Below, piece by piece: positions 6,944-12,863 of a DNA stretch of 12,863 nt. The notes under the pieces are model-generated. The model was not told the DNA's origin. It was given only the letters and a program-made list of their open reading frames with translations, and did not search any database. The stretch is from contig JAUWBH010000171.1 in the NCBI GenBank assembly GCA_030605085.1, positions 1 through 12,863 on the forward strand. Reading direction: 5' to 3'. The stretch's first letter is position 1. Each line of letters opens with the position of its first letter. The DNA is from Promethearchaeota archaeon. GTDB lineage: Archaea > Asgardarchaeota > Lokiarchaeia > Sigynarchaeales > SOKP01. Both the position numbers and the translations under genes were made by a program.

Positions 6944-7690
6944 TTAGGATTTGGAATTTTCAATTTTCTCTTCTTTTAATAAACGTTTTTTGATCCAATT
7001 AGGTAAAATAAATCCCCAATAAAAAAGAATAGCACTCAAAATTTCTAAAGTTCTGTATATTGGAAAAGTAAGGAAAATATGTGGTAAGGCAGCGTCTAAT
7101 GCAGATCCTACAACAAAAGAAATGAGTGCTGCTAATATTAGTTTACCTTTTAATTGGAGTTCTGGATTTTCAGAACTGATCGCTTTACGAGCAAAAATAA
7201 TTCCGGTGATTAGCGCCGTAGCATCAGCAAACAGATAATAGCTAATTACAAGAGGACCATATTGAACATCTGTATACCCCTTTAATTGGCCAATTAAACT
7301 GTGATCTGTATATAGAAAATAAAAAAAAACTATAAGATATAGAGTTCCATGTATAATATAAATAGAAACAATCAATTTCTGATTTTTCTTATATGTAAGG
7401 TCAGTAAATGCAATCAACCAACACACCAAAGCGACAGGTACAAAAACATTACCAATTATAAAATAAGCTTCAGGAGTCAAGCCTTTACCTGTTAAAAGAA
7501 ACATAACGAACGAAATACCTGCGGCATACCAAGGACTCACAAGAAATATCCATGTAAGTCCCACAAAAAGGAACTCTCTTCGTTTATATTTAAAATAATT
7601 CAAAATTATAATTATCCCTACATATATAGATAATCCACAAAAAGCGATAAGGACTATTCCGTTAGCAATATCAAAAGTTTCAAGTGGCAT
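6944..7690 (-). CDS. Seven-helix membrane protein of unknown function
   Basis: 248 aa, almost all membrane. Hydrophobic segments lie at about 9-31, 38-66, 73-97, 105-127, 145-167, 181-203 and 212-231, giving seven predicted helices and a short basic tail (WIKKRLLKEEK). Conserved-looking polar elements are TWIFLVSPWY (46-55), FTDLTYKKNQK (95-105), ENPELQLKGKL (174-184) in the loop before helix six, and RTLEILSAILFYWGFILPNW (213-232). The fold resembles the seven-helix sensory modules found at the N-terminus of some histidine kinases, but no output domain is attached and no family can be named with confidence. Two degraded paralogues lie on either side (6662-6718 and 7909-8340), so this family has duplicated and decayed locally. 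A TATA-like box 24-33 nt upstream suggests its own promoter and leaderless start. Confidence 0.78.
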   Translation of the reverse strand: MPLETFDIANGIVLIAFCGLSIYVGIIIILNYFKYKRREFLFVGLTWIFLVSPWYAAGISFVMFLLTGKGLTPEAYFIIGNVFVPVALVCWLIAFTDLTYKKNQKLIVSIYIIHGTLYLIVFFYFLYTDHSLIGQLKGYTDVQYGPLVISYYLFADATALITGIIFARKAISSENPELQLKGKLILAALISFVVGSALDAALPHIFLTFPIYRTLEILSAILFYWGFILPNWIKKRLLKEEKIENSKS

Positions 7691-7713
7691 TATGAAATTT
7701 TTCGTTTATATCG

Positions 7714-7723
7714 AGTATTTATT
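7714..7723 (-). promoter_or_regulatory. TATA-like box upstream of the membrane protein gene
   Basis: The - strand reads AATAAATACT 24-33 nt before the ATG at 7688-7690, followed by a second AT-rich element. Spacing fits an archaeal promoter giving an almost leaderless message. Confidence 0.35.
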
Positions 7724-7908
7724 CAAATTTTTCGAAAATTATCTTAGGAAAAATTATATTTATAATAAAAATAAATAGATTTAATTTAAATTTGATTTAA
7801 AAAATAATTTTTTTATCTTCAAAATAACATGCAAGAGATTAACAAAACCATATGAGCCCTAATGTTTCAAATATCCTAATTTTTCCAAATTTCATGTAAT
7901 CCTTCTTT

Positions 7909-8340
7909 TTAGGATTTGGATTTTAAACTTTCTCTTCTTTTAAAAAAAGTTTTTTCATCCAGTTAGGTAAAATATACCCCCGTAAAACGCAATAGCACTT
8001 AAAATCTCAAATCCTCTAACTATTGGTAAAGTTAGAAAGGTTAGTGGAACAGACATATCTAATCTTGCACCAATGACAAACTGTATAAACGCAGCAAGGA
8101 GTAGTTTCCCTTTTAATCGAAGTTCTGGATTATCTGAATTTATAGATTTTCGACAAATAAATATCCTGTGATAATCATAATTATTAAAAGTGTGATACCA
8201 TAACTCACTACGAATATATTGTATTGAACGGCAGTATACCCTGTTAGATATCCAATTAAACTTGGATCTGTAAAAAGCAAATAGTAAAATACAATGTAGA
8301 ATAGAACTCCAGAGAGAATGAAGATTAAGACAATAGTTTT
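7909..8340 (-). pseudogene. Frameshifted, 5'-truncated copy of the seven-helix membrane protein
   Basis: The - strand from about 8340 encodes KTIVLIFILSGVLFYIVFYY, LLFTDPSLIGYLTGYTAVQY and NIFVVSYGITLLIIMIITG, aligning to residues about 105-163 of the intact neighbour. At about 8161 one base is missing; after it the frame continues as FICRKSINSDNPELRLKGKL and on through REFEILSA-like GFEILSAIAFY. A second single-base loss near 7981 breaks the frame again before LPNWMKKLFLKEEKV and an early stop at 7923-7925; similarity to the intact 3' end continues to about 7909. The first 104 residues are absent. It is a dead duplicate. The 7691-7908 stretch between the copies holds only the neighbour's promoter and AT-rich sequence. 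Confidence 0.82.
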
Positions 8341-8407
8341 TAGAAAAAAAAATCTAAAATATTATTATGGATAATAATTGATAAGAATTATTTTTTTTTA
8401 AAAATTA

Positions 8408-8418
8408 AATTTAAATAT
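8408..8418 (+). promoter_or_regulatory. TATA-like box upstream of the adenosyltransferase gene
   Basis: The sequence AATTTAAATAT ends 17 nt before the GTG start at 8435. This fits an archaeal TATA box and transcription starting at or within a few bases of the start codon. Confidence 0.45.
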
Positions 8419-8434
8419 AGTTTTAATTAAGGAT

Positions 8435-8980
8435 GTGTTTTATATTACTCGAAAAAGATTAAATGTTGGATTAGTGCAGTGTTACTACGGAAGAGGTAAA
8501 GGTAAGACAACAGCCGCGTTGGGTCAAGGATTCCGTGCGATCGGACATGGTTTCAAGGTTTATATGATCCAATTTATGAAAGGCAATACAAAGTATGGAG
8601 AAATTGAGGCTATTAAAGCGACTCCTAATTTTGAAGTAAAACAATTTGGAACAAAACAGTTGATTGAAGTGCCTGGAGAAATTGATTTTGAAGAGGGAAA
8701 TAAAGCAATAGAATTTGCAGAAAAAATAATTAAAAGTGACGAATACGACATTGTAATATTGGATGAAGTTGGAGTTGCAATCGAAATGGGTATTGTAAAT
8801 GTAGAAGATGTGTTAAAATTAATCGAATTAAAACCCGAGAAACTAGAATTAATTATTACAGGTGGACAGAAAATGCACCCTAAAATTAAGGAAAGAGCTG
8901 ACCTTTTGACTGAAATGAGAATGATTAAGCACTACTATTCCTTACAGGGTATTAAAGCCCGATATGGAATAGAATATTAG
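8435..8980 (+). CDS. cobA: Corrinoid (cob(I)alamin) adenosyltransferase, CobA/CobO type
   Basis: 181 aa P-loop enzyme that transfers the adenosyl group of ATP to the cobalt of cob(I)alamin or a corrinoid precursor, making the coenzyme used by mutases and dehydratases. The P-loop GRGKGKTT is at 19-26, the substrate strand MIQFMKGN at 44-51, the Walker B stretch DIVILDE at 105-111, and the C-terminal block ITGGQKMHPKIKERADLLTE followed by MRMIKHYYSLQGIKARYGIEY is the family signature. Length is normal. The GTG at 8435 overlaps an out-of-frame ATG at 8433 and gives about ten residues before the first strand. No other cobalamin gene is nearby, so it probably serves salvage or a distant pathway. 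A 10-nt T run at 9068-9077 may end its transcript. Confidence 0.92.
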   Translation: MFYITRKRLNVGLVQCYYGRGKGKTTAALGQGFRAIGHGFKVYMIQFMKGNTKYGEIEAIKATPNFEVKQFGTKQLIEVPGEIDFEEGNKAIEFAEKIIKSDEYDIVILDEVGVAIEMGIVNVEDVLKLIELKPEKLELIITGGQKMHPKIKERADLLTEMRMIKHYYSLQGIKARYGIEY

Positions 8981-9003
8981 TTTATTTATTATGTTCAATA
9001 TTT

Positions 9004-9027
9004 AGAAAGAATATTAGAAAGAATATA
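9004..9027. repeat. Tandem 12-bp repeat, two copies
   Basis: AGAAAGAATATT at 9004-9015 is followed directly by AGAAAGAATATA at 9016-9027. It is short and AT-rich, in the 3' region of the adenosyltransferase gene, with no visible function. Confidence 0.5.
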
Positions 9028-9067
9028 TTAAATAAAAGGATTAAAGAAAAAAGTAGTCATGCCTTCA

Positions 9068-9077
9068 TTTTTTTTTT
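9068..9077 (+). terminator. T-run, probable archaeal terminator
   Basis: Ten consecutive T residues about 90 nt past the adenosyltransferase stop. Archaeal transcription often stops at such runs without a hairpin. Confidence 0.4.
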
Positions 9078-9132
9078 AACAAATTTTGCTATAAATTAAA
9101 TATAAGAATTTTTTTGTTATTTATTAGTTTAA

Positions 9133-9142
9133 GAATATTTAT
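9133..9142 (+). promoter_or_regulatory. TATA-like box upstream of the unknown coiled-coil gene
   Basis: GAATATTTAT lies 15-24 nt before the ATG at 9157 and favours that ATG, or the one at 9169, over the TTG at 9145 as the start of translation. Confidence 0.35.
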
Positions 9143-9156
9143 CATTGATTTTTCTA

Positions 9157-9993
9157 ATGCAGAAAGTTATGGAAGAATCGCTTGAACAAAAAGCTGCAGA
9201 AATAATAAATGGAAATGTTAAAAATATTGAATTAATCAGTTATTTTAAGAGATCAACAATTAAAACTCCCGTATTTTTAGGTGTTATTCAGAGAATTAAA
9301 AATTTCGCTGAGATAAGGCCATTATTAAATCGAGGCTTAATTAAAGATTTTAAGCCAGTAAAAAGCTACGAATTCCATCTTGATAAACTTGAAAACACCT
9401 TTTATTGCAAATATCAAGAACAAATAGACGAATTGAAATACATGATTTGGAGAAGAAAAATGAGGAAAACGGAGATTATTGACATCACGGAATCTATGGA
9501 ACCAGAAAAAGAAAGTAAAAATTATGACCAGAAATTACAAGAGTGTCTTAATTATGCTAGAAAAGCGATTGACGAACTGGATGTAATGGAAGCAGAAAAA
9601 GAGGAATTTAATAATCAAGTTGGTGAATTACAAGAAAAAATGAAGGAAGATCCCCTATATAAATTTTTATTATTCGTGCTTAATGACAATGAATTCATTT
9701 TTAATAAAAGAACTGAAGATAACGAAAGTGTTATTCGTAAAAAGATATTAGGGTATTTAGAAAAACGCAAACAAGGGAATGGACGGAAGATGTTTAACGA
9801 ACTCAAGAAGGATGGATTCTTTAAAGAGTATTCCCCTGCTAAAAATTATTATATTACTGATTTGGGTTTATGTGTTGATAGTAAATTAAAACAAATTAAA
9901 TGGACTCAAGATGACGAAGATTACGAAAAATTTGAAGAGGAAATTGCTCAAGAAAAAGAATTTAATAAGTTAAGAAAACATTTTAATCTTTAA
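9157..9993 (+). CDS. Hypothetical charged coiled-coil protein with possible winged-helix ends
   Basis: 278 aa from the ATG at 9157 (282 aa if the TTG at 9145 is used). I do not recognise the family. Residues 1-75 are helical and carry a compact segment (KTPVFLGVIQRIKNFAEIRP) that could be a small helix-turn-helix. Residues about 120-165 are strongly charged with a heptad-like pattern and probably form a coiled coil. Residues about 190-245 (IRKKILGYLEKR, then MFNELKKDGFF, then NYYITDLGL) look like helices followed by a beta wing, as in a winged-helix domain. The tail is acidic. No membrane segment or signal peptide is seen. The gene stands alone between the adenosyltransferase and MaoC genes, with its own TATA-like box and a T run about 150 nt downstream. 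A DNA-binding or scaffolding role is a guess from shape only. Confidence 0.7.
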   Translation: MQKVMEESLEQKAAEIINGNVKNIELISYFKRSTIKTPVFLGVIQRIKNFAEIRPLLNRGLIKDFKPVKSYEFHLDKLENTFYCKYQEQIDELKYMIWRRKMRKTEIIDITESMEPEKESKNYDQKLQECLNYARKAIDELDVMEAEKEEFNNQVGELQEKMKEDPLYKFLLFVLNDNEFIFNKRTEDNESVIRKKILGYLEKRKQGNGRKMFNELKKDGFFKEYSPAKNYYITDLGLCVDSKLKQIKWTQDDEDYEKFEEEIAQEKEFNKLRKHFNL

Positions 9994-10138
9994 TTTTAAT
10001 TAATTAATACTCTTTATTTGTAAAAACAAGAAGCCTTTATGGAAAAAGTTAAAATACTTAAATCGTAAAGCAGAATGTTAACTTTCATAAAACTCAATTC
10101 CAGTTAAGTTTAATTATAAGCATTATAATGCCATTTGT

Positions 10139-10167
10139 ATTTTTTTTTAAAATAAAAAAAAAAAAGA
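10139..10167. terminator. Back-to-back T-runs between convergent genes
   Basis: A run of T on the + strand (about 10140-10148) lies downstream of the coiled-coil gene, and a run of A (about 10156-10166), hence T on the - strand, lies just past the MaoC stop at 10176. The two fit T-run terminators for convergent transcripts. Confidence 0.4.
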
Positions 10168-10175
10168 TTAATTTA

Positions 10176-10613
10176 TTATTGTAATACTAAAACGACGCCT
10201 TCACCATCAGTAACTAATTCATCATTTTGATTATAGACTTTAGTATCACACTTAATGAACTTTAACTTACCCTCTTTTTTAGTGTATTTTTCTTTAACAG
10301 TGGCAACAGCTGTTAAAGTATCATCAAAAAAGACTGGTTTAATAAATCTTACAGTTTGTTCTCCGTAGAGTATTCCTGGGCCAAATAATTTTACGCCCAT
10401 AACAGCTGAAATTAAGCCAGCGCTAATAACTCCATGAGCAACTTGTTTTCTAAACATTTGAGTCTTAGCGAAGTCAGGGTTAACGTGAATAGGATTATAG
10501 TCACCGCTAATCTCAGCAAATTTCATTACATCTTCTTCGGTTATTTTTTTGGTGAATTTCGCGGAATCGCCAACCTTATAGTCATCCCATTTTACGGGTT
10601 CTAAATTAGACAT
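10176..10613 (-). CDS. MaoC-like (R)-specific enoyl-CoA hydratase
   Basis: 145 aa single hot-dog-fold hydratase, which adds water to a trans-2-enoyl-CoA to give the (R)-3-hydroxyacyl-CoA, or the reverse. The hydratase-2 motif is GDYNPIH at 37-43, with Asp38 and His43 as the catalytic pair, followed by VAHGVISAGLISAVMG (58-73), the central helix and substrate contact. The EQTVRFIKPVFFDDTLTA strand (85-102) is also typical. Length matches PhaJ-type hydratases. It is transcribed divergently from the thiolase gene across a 172-nt gap, so both probably act in acyl-CoA chain shortening or its reversal. A TATA-like box about 20-32 nt upstream of the ATG suggests a leaderless message. Confidence 0.92.
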   Translation of the reverse strand: MSNLEPVKWDDYKVGDSAKFTKKITEEDVMKFAEISGDYNPIHVNPDFAKTQMFRKQVAHGVISAGLISAVMGVKLFGPGILYGEQTVRFIKPVFFDDTLTAVATVKEKYTKKEGKLKFIKCDTKVYNQNDELVTDGEGVVLVLQ

Positions 10614-10632
10614 AATTTAAATTAATGAAAAG

Positions 10633-10645
10633 ATAGATAAAAAGA
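10633..10645 (-). promoter_or_regulatory. TATA-like box upstream of the MaoC gene
   Basis: The - strand reads CTTTTTATCTATC, centred about 27 nt before the ATG at 10611-10613; this is one half of the divergent MaoC/thiolase promoter region. Confidence 0.4.
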
Positions 10646-10748
10646 TTAACCTTCTGATTGTTTAAAAATTGCCAATATTGAATTTTTGTAAAAACAAAAG
10701 AATAAGTAATAAAACTATTCAATTATTCATTTTATTAAATTTAATTCC

Positions 10749-10758
10749 ATATAAAAAA
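10749..10758 (+). promoter_or_regulatory. TATA-like box upstream of the thiolase gene
   Basis: ATATAAAAAA sits 28-37 nt before the thiolase ATG at 10786 and is the most conventional TATA box in the window. It predicts a start of transcription only a few bases before the coding region. Confidence 0.5.
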
Positions 10759-10785
10759 AAAATTAAACAAAAAATGTGAAAGAAT

Positions 10786-12076
10786 ATGGGCAAACTAGCG
10801 AGAAAAATTGCGATAATAGGAGCCGGTATGAGTAAATTTGGGAGGCATTTTCCTCTCAAAAGAAATCCCGATTTGTGGGTTGATGCGTGGCTTGATGCAG
10901 TTAGTAGAGTAGATAATGGTATTGAACCTAAGGATGTAGATGCGTGTTATGTTGGAAACTACTCTTCCGATTTGTTTAACCATCAAGGTCATATAGGACC
11001 TCTTATGGCAAATTTAGTTGGATTAACGCCTAAACCAGCACCACGCATGGAAGGTGCATGTGCAAGTAGTGGGGTAGCTCTTCGGCAAGCTATAATGGCT
11101 ATTGCTTCAGGAATACACGATGTAATTGCGGTTTGTGGCTGTGAAACTATGACAGAGGTATCTACGACTTTAGTGACCGACACACTGGCTACTGCATCTG
11201 ATATTCAGTTTGAATATCCTGCGGGTGCAACATTTCCAGGATTATATGCTGCAATTGCTTCAACACACTTCTATAAGTACGGTACTGCTCCAGAAGATTT
11301 AATGAGAGTTGCTATTAAAAATCATGAAAATGGGAAAGAAAATCCGTACGCTCATATGCAACAATCAATTAAAGATATAATGAATAGCAAAATAAAAAAG
11401 TTGGAAAGTCAAGGAGCAGATATTCCTGAATGGAAAGATGAGTTCGATTTCCTTAAGAGTCGTTCAAATCCAATGATAGCTTCTCCTTTAAGATTGTTTG
11501 ATTGTTCTTTAGTTACAGATGGCGCTGCATGCGTAATAGTAGCAGCTGAAGATGTTGCGAAAAAATTTACTGATACTCCTATTTGGATAACTGGTACTGG
11601 ACAGGGAAGCGCTGCGCTTTCATTACATGATAGAGAAAATATAACTAGCTTTATTGCTACAAAAGAGGCAGCTAGACAAGCGTACGAAATGTCTGGATTA
11701 GGACCGAAAGATATTCAAATTTGTGAGGTACATGACTGCTTTACAAAGAGCATGGCTAAACCGTTATGTTCGTAAATTAGCAGAAATTGTAGCTCTTGAA
11801 GATTTAGGATTTTACGAGAAAGGCAAAGCTGTTGAGGCTATAAAAAATGGAGAAACGAAAAGAGATGGATGTTTACCAATTAATACTTCAGGGGGATTAA
11901 AATCAAAAGGGCATCCAGTTGGAGCTACAGGGGCAGCAATGGCTGTAGAAACCTTCAAACAGATGAGAGGCATCGCAGAAAGAAACAGACAAGTCAAATT
12001 CGATGTTGAGAGAGCTATGACTCATAATCTTGGCGGATCTGGTGGCACATGTGTGGTAACAATTTATCAAAAGTGA
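10786..12076 (+). CDS. Thiolase (SCP-x/acetyl-CoA acetyltransferase-like), interrupted by a 31-nt BHB intron
   Basis: The gene reads 10786-11746 joined to 11778-12076 and would give 419 aa, a normal length for this archaeal thiolase group that condenses or cleaves ketoacyl-CoA. Exon 1 carries EGACASSGVALRQA with the nucleophile Cys92, CGCETMTEV (117-125) and EVHDCFT with His316. Exon 2 carries IAEIVALEDLGF, GGLKSKGHPVGATG with His366, and MTHNLGGSGGTCVV. Read without splicing, exon 1 runs into a stop at 11773-11775 (329 aa) and lacks the GHP motif. Removing the intron joins A to TA as an Ile codon (321), restoring the standard HDCFTIAEI motif. The DUF35 partner gene begins 14 nt downstream, as usual for this group, where it can channel acyl-CoA to the thiolase. 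A decayed pseudogene is the alternative, but every other part of both exons is intact and conserved. Confidence 0.92.
11747..11777 (+). other. Probable archaeal bulge-helix-bulge intron (31 nt) in the thiolase mRNA
   Basis: The transcript can fold as: outer helix CUGCU (11736-11740) with AGCAG (11779-11783); central 4-bp helix UUAC (11741-11744) with GUAA (11772-11775); 3-nt bulge AAA (11745-11747) on one strand and 3-nt bulge AUU (11776-11778) on the other; inner helix GAGCAUGGC (11748-11756) with GUUAUGUUC (11763-11771), nine pairs of which three are G-U; loop UAAACC. This is the strict substrate of archaeal tRNA splicing endonuclease, which cuts between the second and third bulge bases, here 11746/11747 and 11777/11778. 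Those cuts remove exactly the bases needed to restore the thiolase frame. Ligation would be by RtcB. Neither enzyme lies in this window. Confidence 0.85.
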
Positions 12077-12081
12077 GGTGA
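12075..12081 (+). promoter_or_regulatory. Shine-Dalgarno sequence for the DUF35 gene
   Basis: GAGGTGA overlaps the thiolase stop codon and lies 9 nt before the DUF35 ATG at 12091. It is the only strong ribosome binding site seen in the window, and it serves an operon-internal gene. Confidence 0.7.
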
Positions 12082-12090
12082 AAGTTAAAT

Positions 12091-12510
12091 ATGTCAGAAG
12101 AAAAGGAAATTACGGTACAAAATTATTTAGAGTATATAAATAACAAAAAATTGATGGGTTCTAAATGTAAAAAGTGTAGTGCTACATATGTTCCTCCAAG
12201 AAAATTATGCATTAAATGTAATTCGACGGATATGGAATGGATAGAGATGTCTGGTATTGGTAAAATAGCGGCATTTTCGTGCATAGGAGTTGGGACAACA
12301 TTTATGGTAGATAAAGGTTATTCAATGAAAAAGCCTTACTGTTTTTCGGTTATTAAACTTGATGAAGGTCCAATGATCAGCGGGCAATTAATCGGTGTAG
12401 ATGAATCTAAACCAGAATCCATAAAAATAGAAACTCCCGTGAAAGCATTATTTTTAGAGACGGAGATTAAAGAAGAAACGAGAATTGATTTAGGATTTGA
12501 GCCAGTTTAA
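12091..12510 (+). CDS. DUF35 OB-fold/Zn-ribbon thiolase partner protein
   Basis: 139 aa. An N-terminal helix (about 5-20) is followed by a rubredoxin-like zinc ribbon with Cys26, Cys29, Cys40 and Cys43 (CKKC and CIKC), then an OB-fold from about residue 48 (WIEMSGIGKIAAFSCIGV) to the end. In archaea this protein binds thiolase, and in some lineages HMG-CoA synthase, as a scaffold with a shared CoA site, passing the reactive intermediate between enzymes. It follows the thiolase gene after 14 nt with a strong Shine-Dalgarno sequence, so the pair should be made from one mRNA. The thiolase must be spliced for a full complex; this protein can be made either way. T-rich sequence at about 12530-12552 may end the transcript. 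Confidence 0.92.
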   Translation: MSEEKEITVQNYLEYINNKKLMGSKCKKCSATYVPPRKLCIKCNSTDMEWIEMSGIGKIAAFSCIGVGTTFMVDKGYSMKKPYCFSVIKLDEGPMISGQLIGVDESKPESIKIETPVKALFLETEIKEETRIDLGFEPV

Positions 12511-12529
12511 AGTTTTTACTGAACTATTC

Positions 12530-12552
12530 TAATTTTTTTAATTTTTTTTTTA
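12530..12552 (+). terminator. T-rich terminator after thiolase-DUF35
   Basis: Two long T runs separated by AA lie within about 40 nt of the DUF35 stop, fitting an archaeal T-run terminator; no hairpin is visible. Confidence 0.45.
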
Positions 12553-12668
12553 ATATGACTTCTTTTTTAGGATTTCTTTAAAATTCTGGTTTGTTAAGAA
12601 AGTTAATACTAAAAAATTTAAATAAAGCTTTTTATTTAATAGTCCAATGAAAAACTAGTTTAATTATC

Positions 12669-12863
12669 ATGCAAAGTAAAAGTATAAAAAAAAGGACTTC
12701 AGAAGGTAAAAAAAGAAATATCTCAAAGAAAAATGTTATAGTCGCAGCATTATTATTATTTTTTGCCTTTTTTGGATCTTTCATAATCTACTTTATATTA
12801 CAAATTGCACTTAACACCCAAACACCTATGGTTGTCGTCGTTTCGGATTCAATGGCGCCAAAC
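12669..12863 (+). CDS. Signal peptidase I, archaeal/Sec11-like, N-terminal part (runs off the window)
   Basis: The first 65 residues are present and the gene continues past the window edge. Residues 1-22 are very basic (cytoplasmic), residues 23-48 form one hydrophobic anchor (VIVAALLLFFAFFGSFIIYF), and residues 53-65 read PMVVVVSDSMAPN. The SDSM box is the conserved catalytic block of membrane signal peptidases (usual form SGSMEP), with Ser61 as the nucleophile and the active site on the outer face of the membrane. The enzyme removes signal peptides from exported proteins. The second part, which would show the His or Lys general base and so separate Sec11-type from bacterial type, is outside the window. 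AT-rich TATA-like sequence is at 12616-12640. Confidence 0.85.
   Translation, partial: MQSKSIKKRTSEGKKRNISKKNVIVAALLLFFAFFGSFIIYFILQIALNTQTPMVVVVSDSMAPN

Noticed and set aside
9004..9027. Two 12-bp repeats as a possible start of a CRISPR or regulatory array
   Set aside because: Only two adjacent copies, no spacers and very low complexity.
9994..10175. Possible small RNA or tRNA in the gap between the coiled-coil and MaoC genes
   Set aside because: No cloverleaf, no GC-rich stem and no conserved motif; only AT-rich sequence and T-runs are seen.
10989..11183. Open frame on the - strand within the thiolase gene
   Set aside because: Antisense to the conserved thiolase nucleophile region; a coding shadow.
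10786..11775. Thiolase as a simple frameshifted pseudogene in two pieces
   Set aside because: A single base change does not restore the family motif; removing exactly 31 nt does, and those bases form a strict BHB fold with cleavage points at the required junction. Both exons are otherwise intact with all catalytic residues.
12559..12575. Sequence CTTCTTTTTTAGGATTT like the 3' flanks of the membrane protein copies
   Set aside because: The shared stretch is short and T-rich, and no further tail codons can be read upstream on the - strand, so a fourth remnant is not supported.

Overview
The window looks like a piece of an archaeal genome, most likely an Asgard (Lokiarchaeia-like) or similar anaerobic lineage. 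It is strongly AT-rich. Several genes have TATA-like boxes roughly 15-30 nt upstream of the start codon with little or no leader. A thiolase gene is followed by a DUF35 Zn-ribbon/OB-fold gene, which is typical of archaea. The last gene is a signal peptidase of the archaeal/Sec11 kind. A thiolase gene is also interrupted by what reads as a canonical archaeal bulge-helix-bulge (BHB) intron. The lineage is inference; no marker gene fixes it.

Layout. (1) 11-3492, + strand: a GH130-type mannoside phosphorylase/hydrolase with a C-terminal winged-helix (DUF2582-like) domain, then a two-domain GT4 glycosyltransferase, probably one operon for oligomannoside metabolism. (2) 3626-6578, - strand: two subunits of a class I (glutaconate/IpdAB-like) CoA-transferase, separated by a short-chain dehydrogenase. 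A 22-bp direct repeat and a decayed copy of the beta-subunit start show that the two subunit genes were once adjacent. (3) 6579-8434: a gene graveyard holding one intact seven-helix membrane protein, a second copy with two frameshifts and no N-terminal half, a third copy reduced to its C-terminal tail, and a headless ferredoxin-like fragment. (4) 8435-9993, + strand: corrinoid adenosyltransferase and an unrecognised coiled-coil protein. (5) 10176-12510: a MaoC hydratase divergent from the thiolase-DUF35 pair. (6) 12669 to the window end: the N-terminus of signal peptidase I.

The CoA-transferase-like pair, SDR, MaoC hydratase and thiolase together suggest acyl-CoA (beta-oxidation-type or ring-cleavage-type) metabolism; cobalamin adenosylation could serve a B12-dependent mutase elsewhere in the genome.

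The main discovery is at 11736-11783. The thiolase reading frame appears broken, but removing exactly 31 nt (11747-11777) restores the family motif HDCFTIAEI. Those 31 nt sit in a textbook BHB fold: a 4-bp central helix, two 3-nt bulges on opposite strands, a 5-bp outer helix and a 9-bp inner helix. The canonical cleavage sites coincide with the junctions that the protein requires. It is therefore probably a spliced protein-coding gene rather than a pseudogene.
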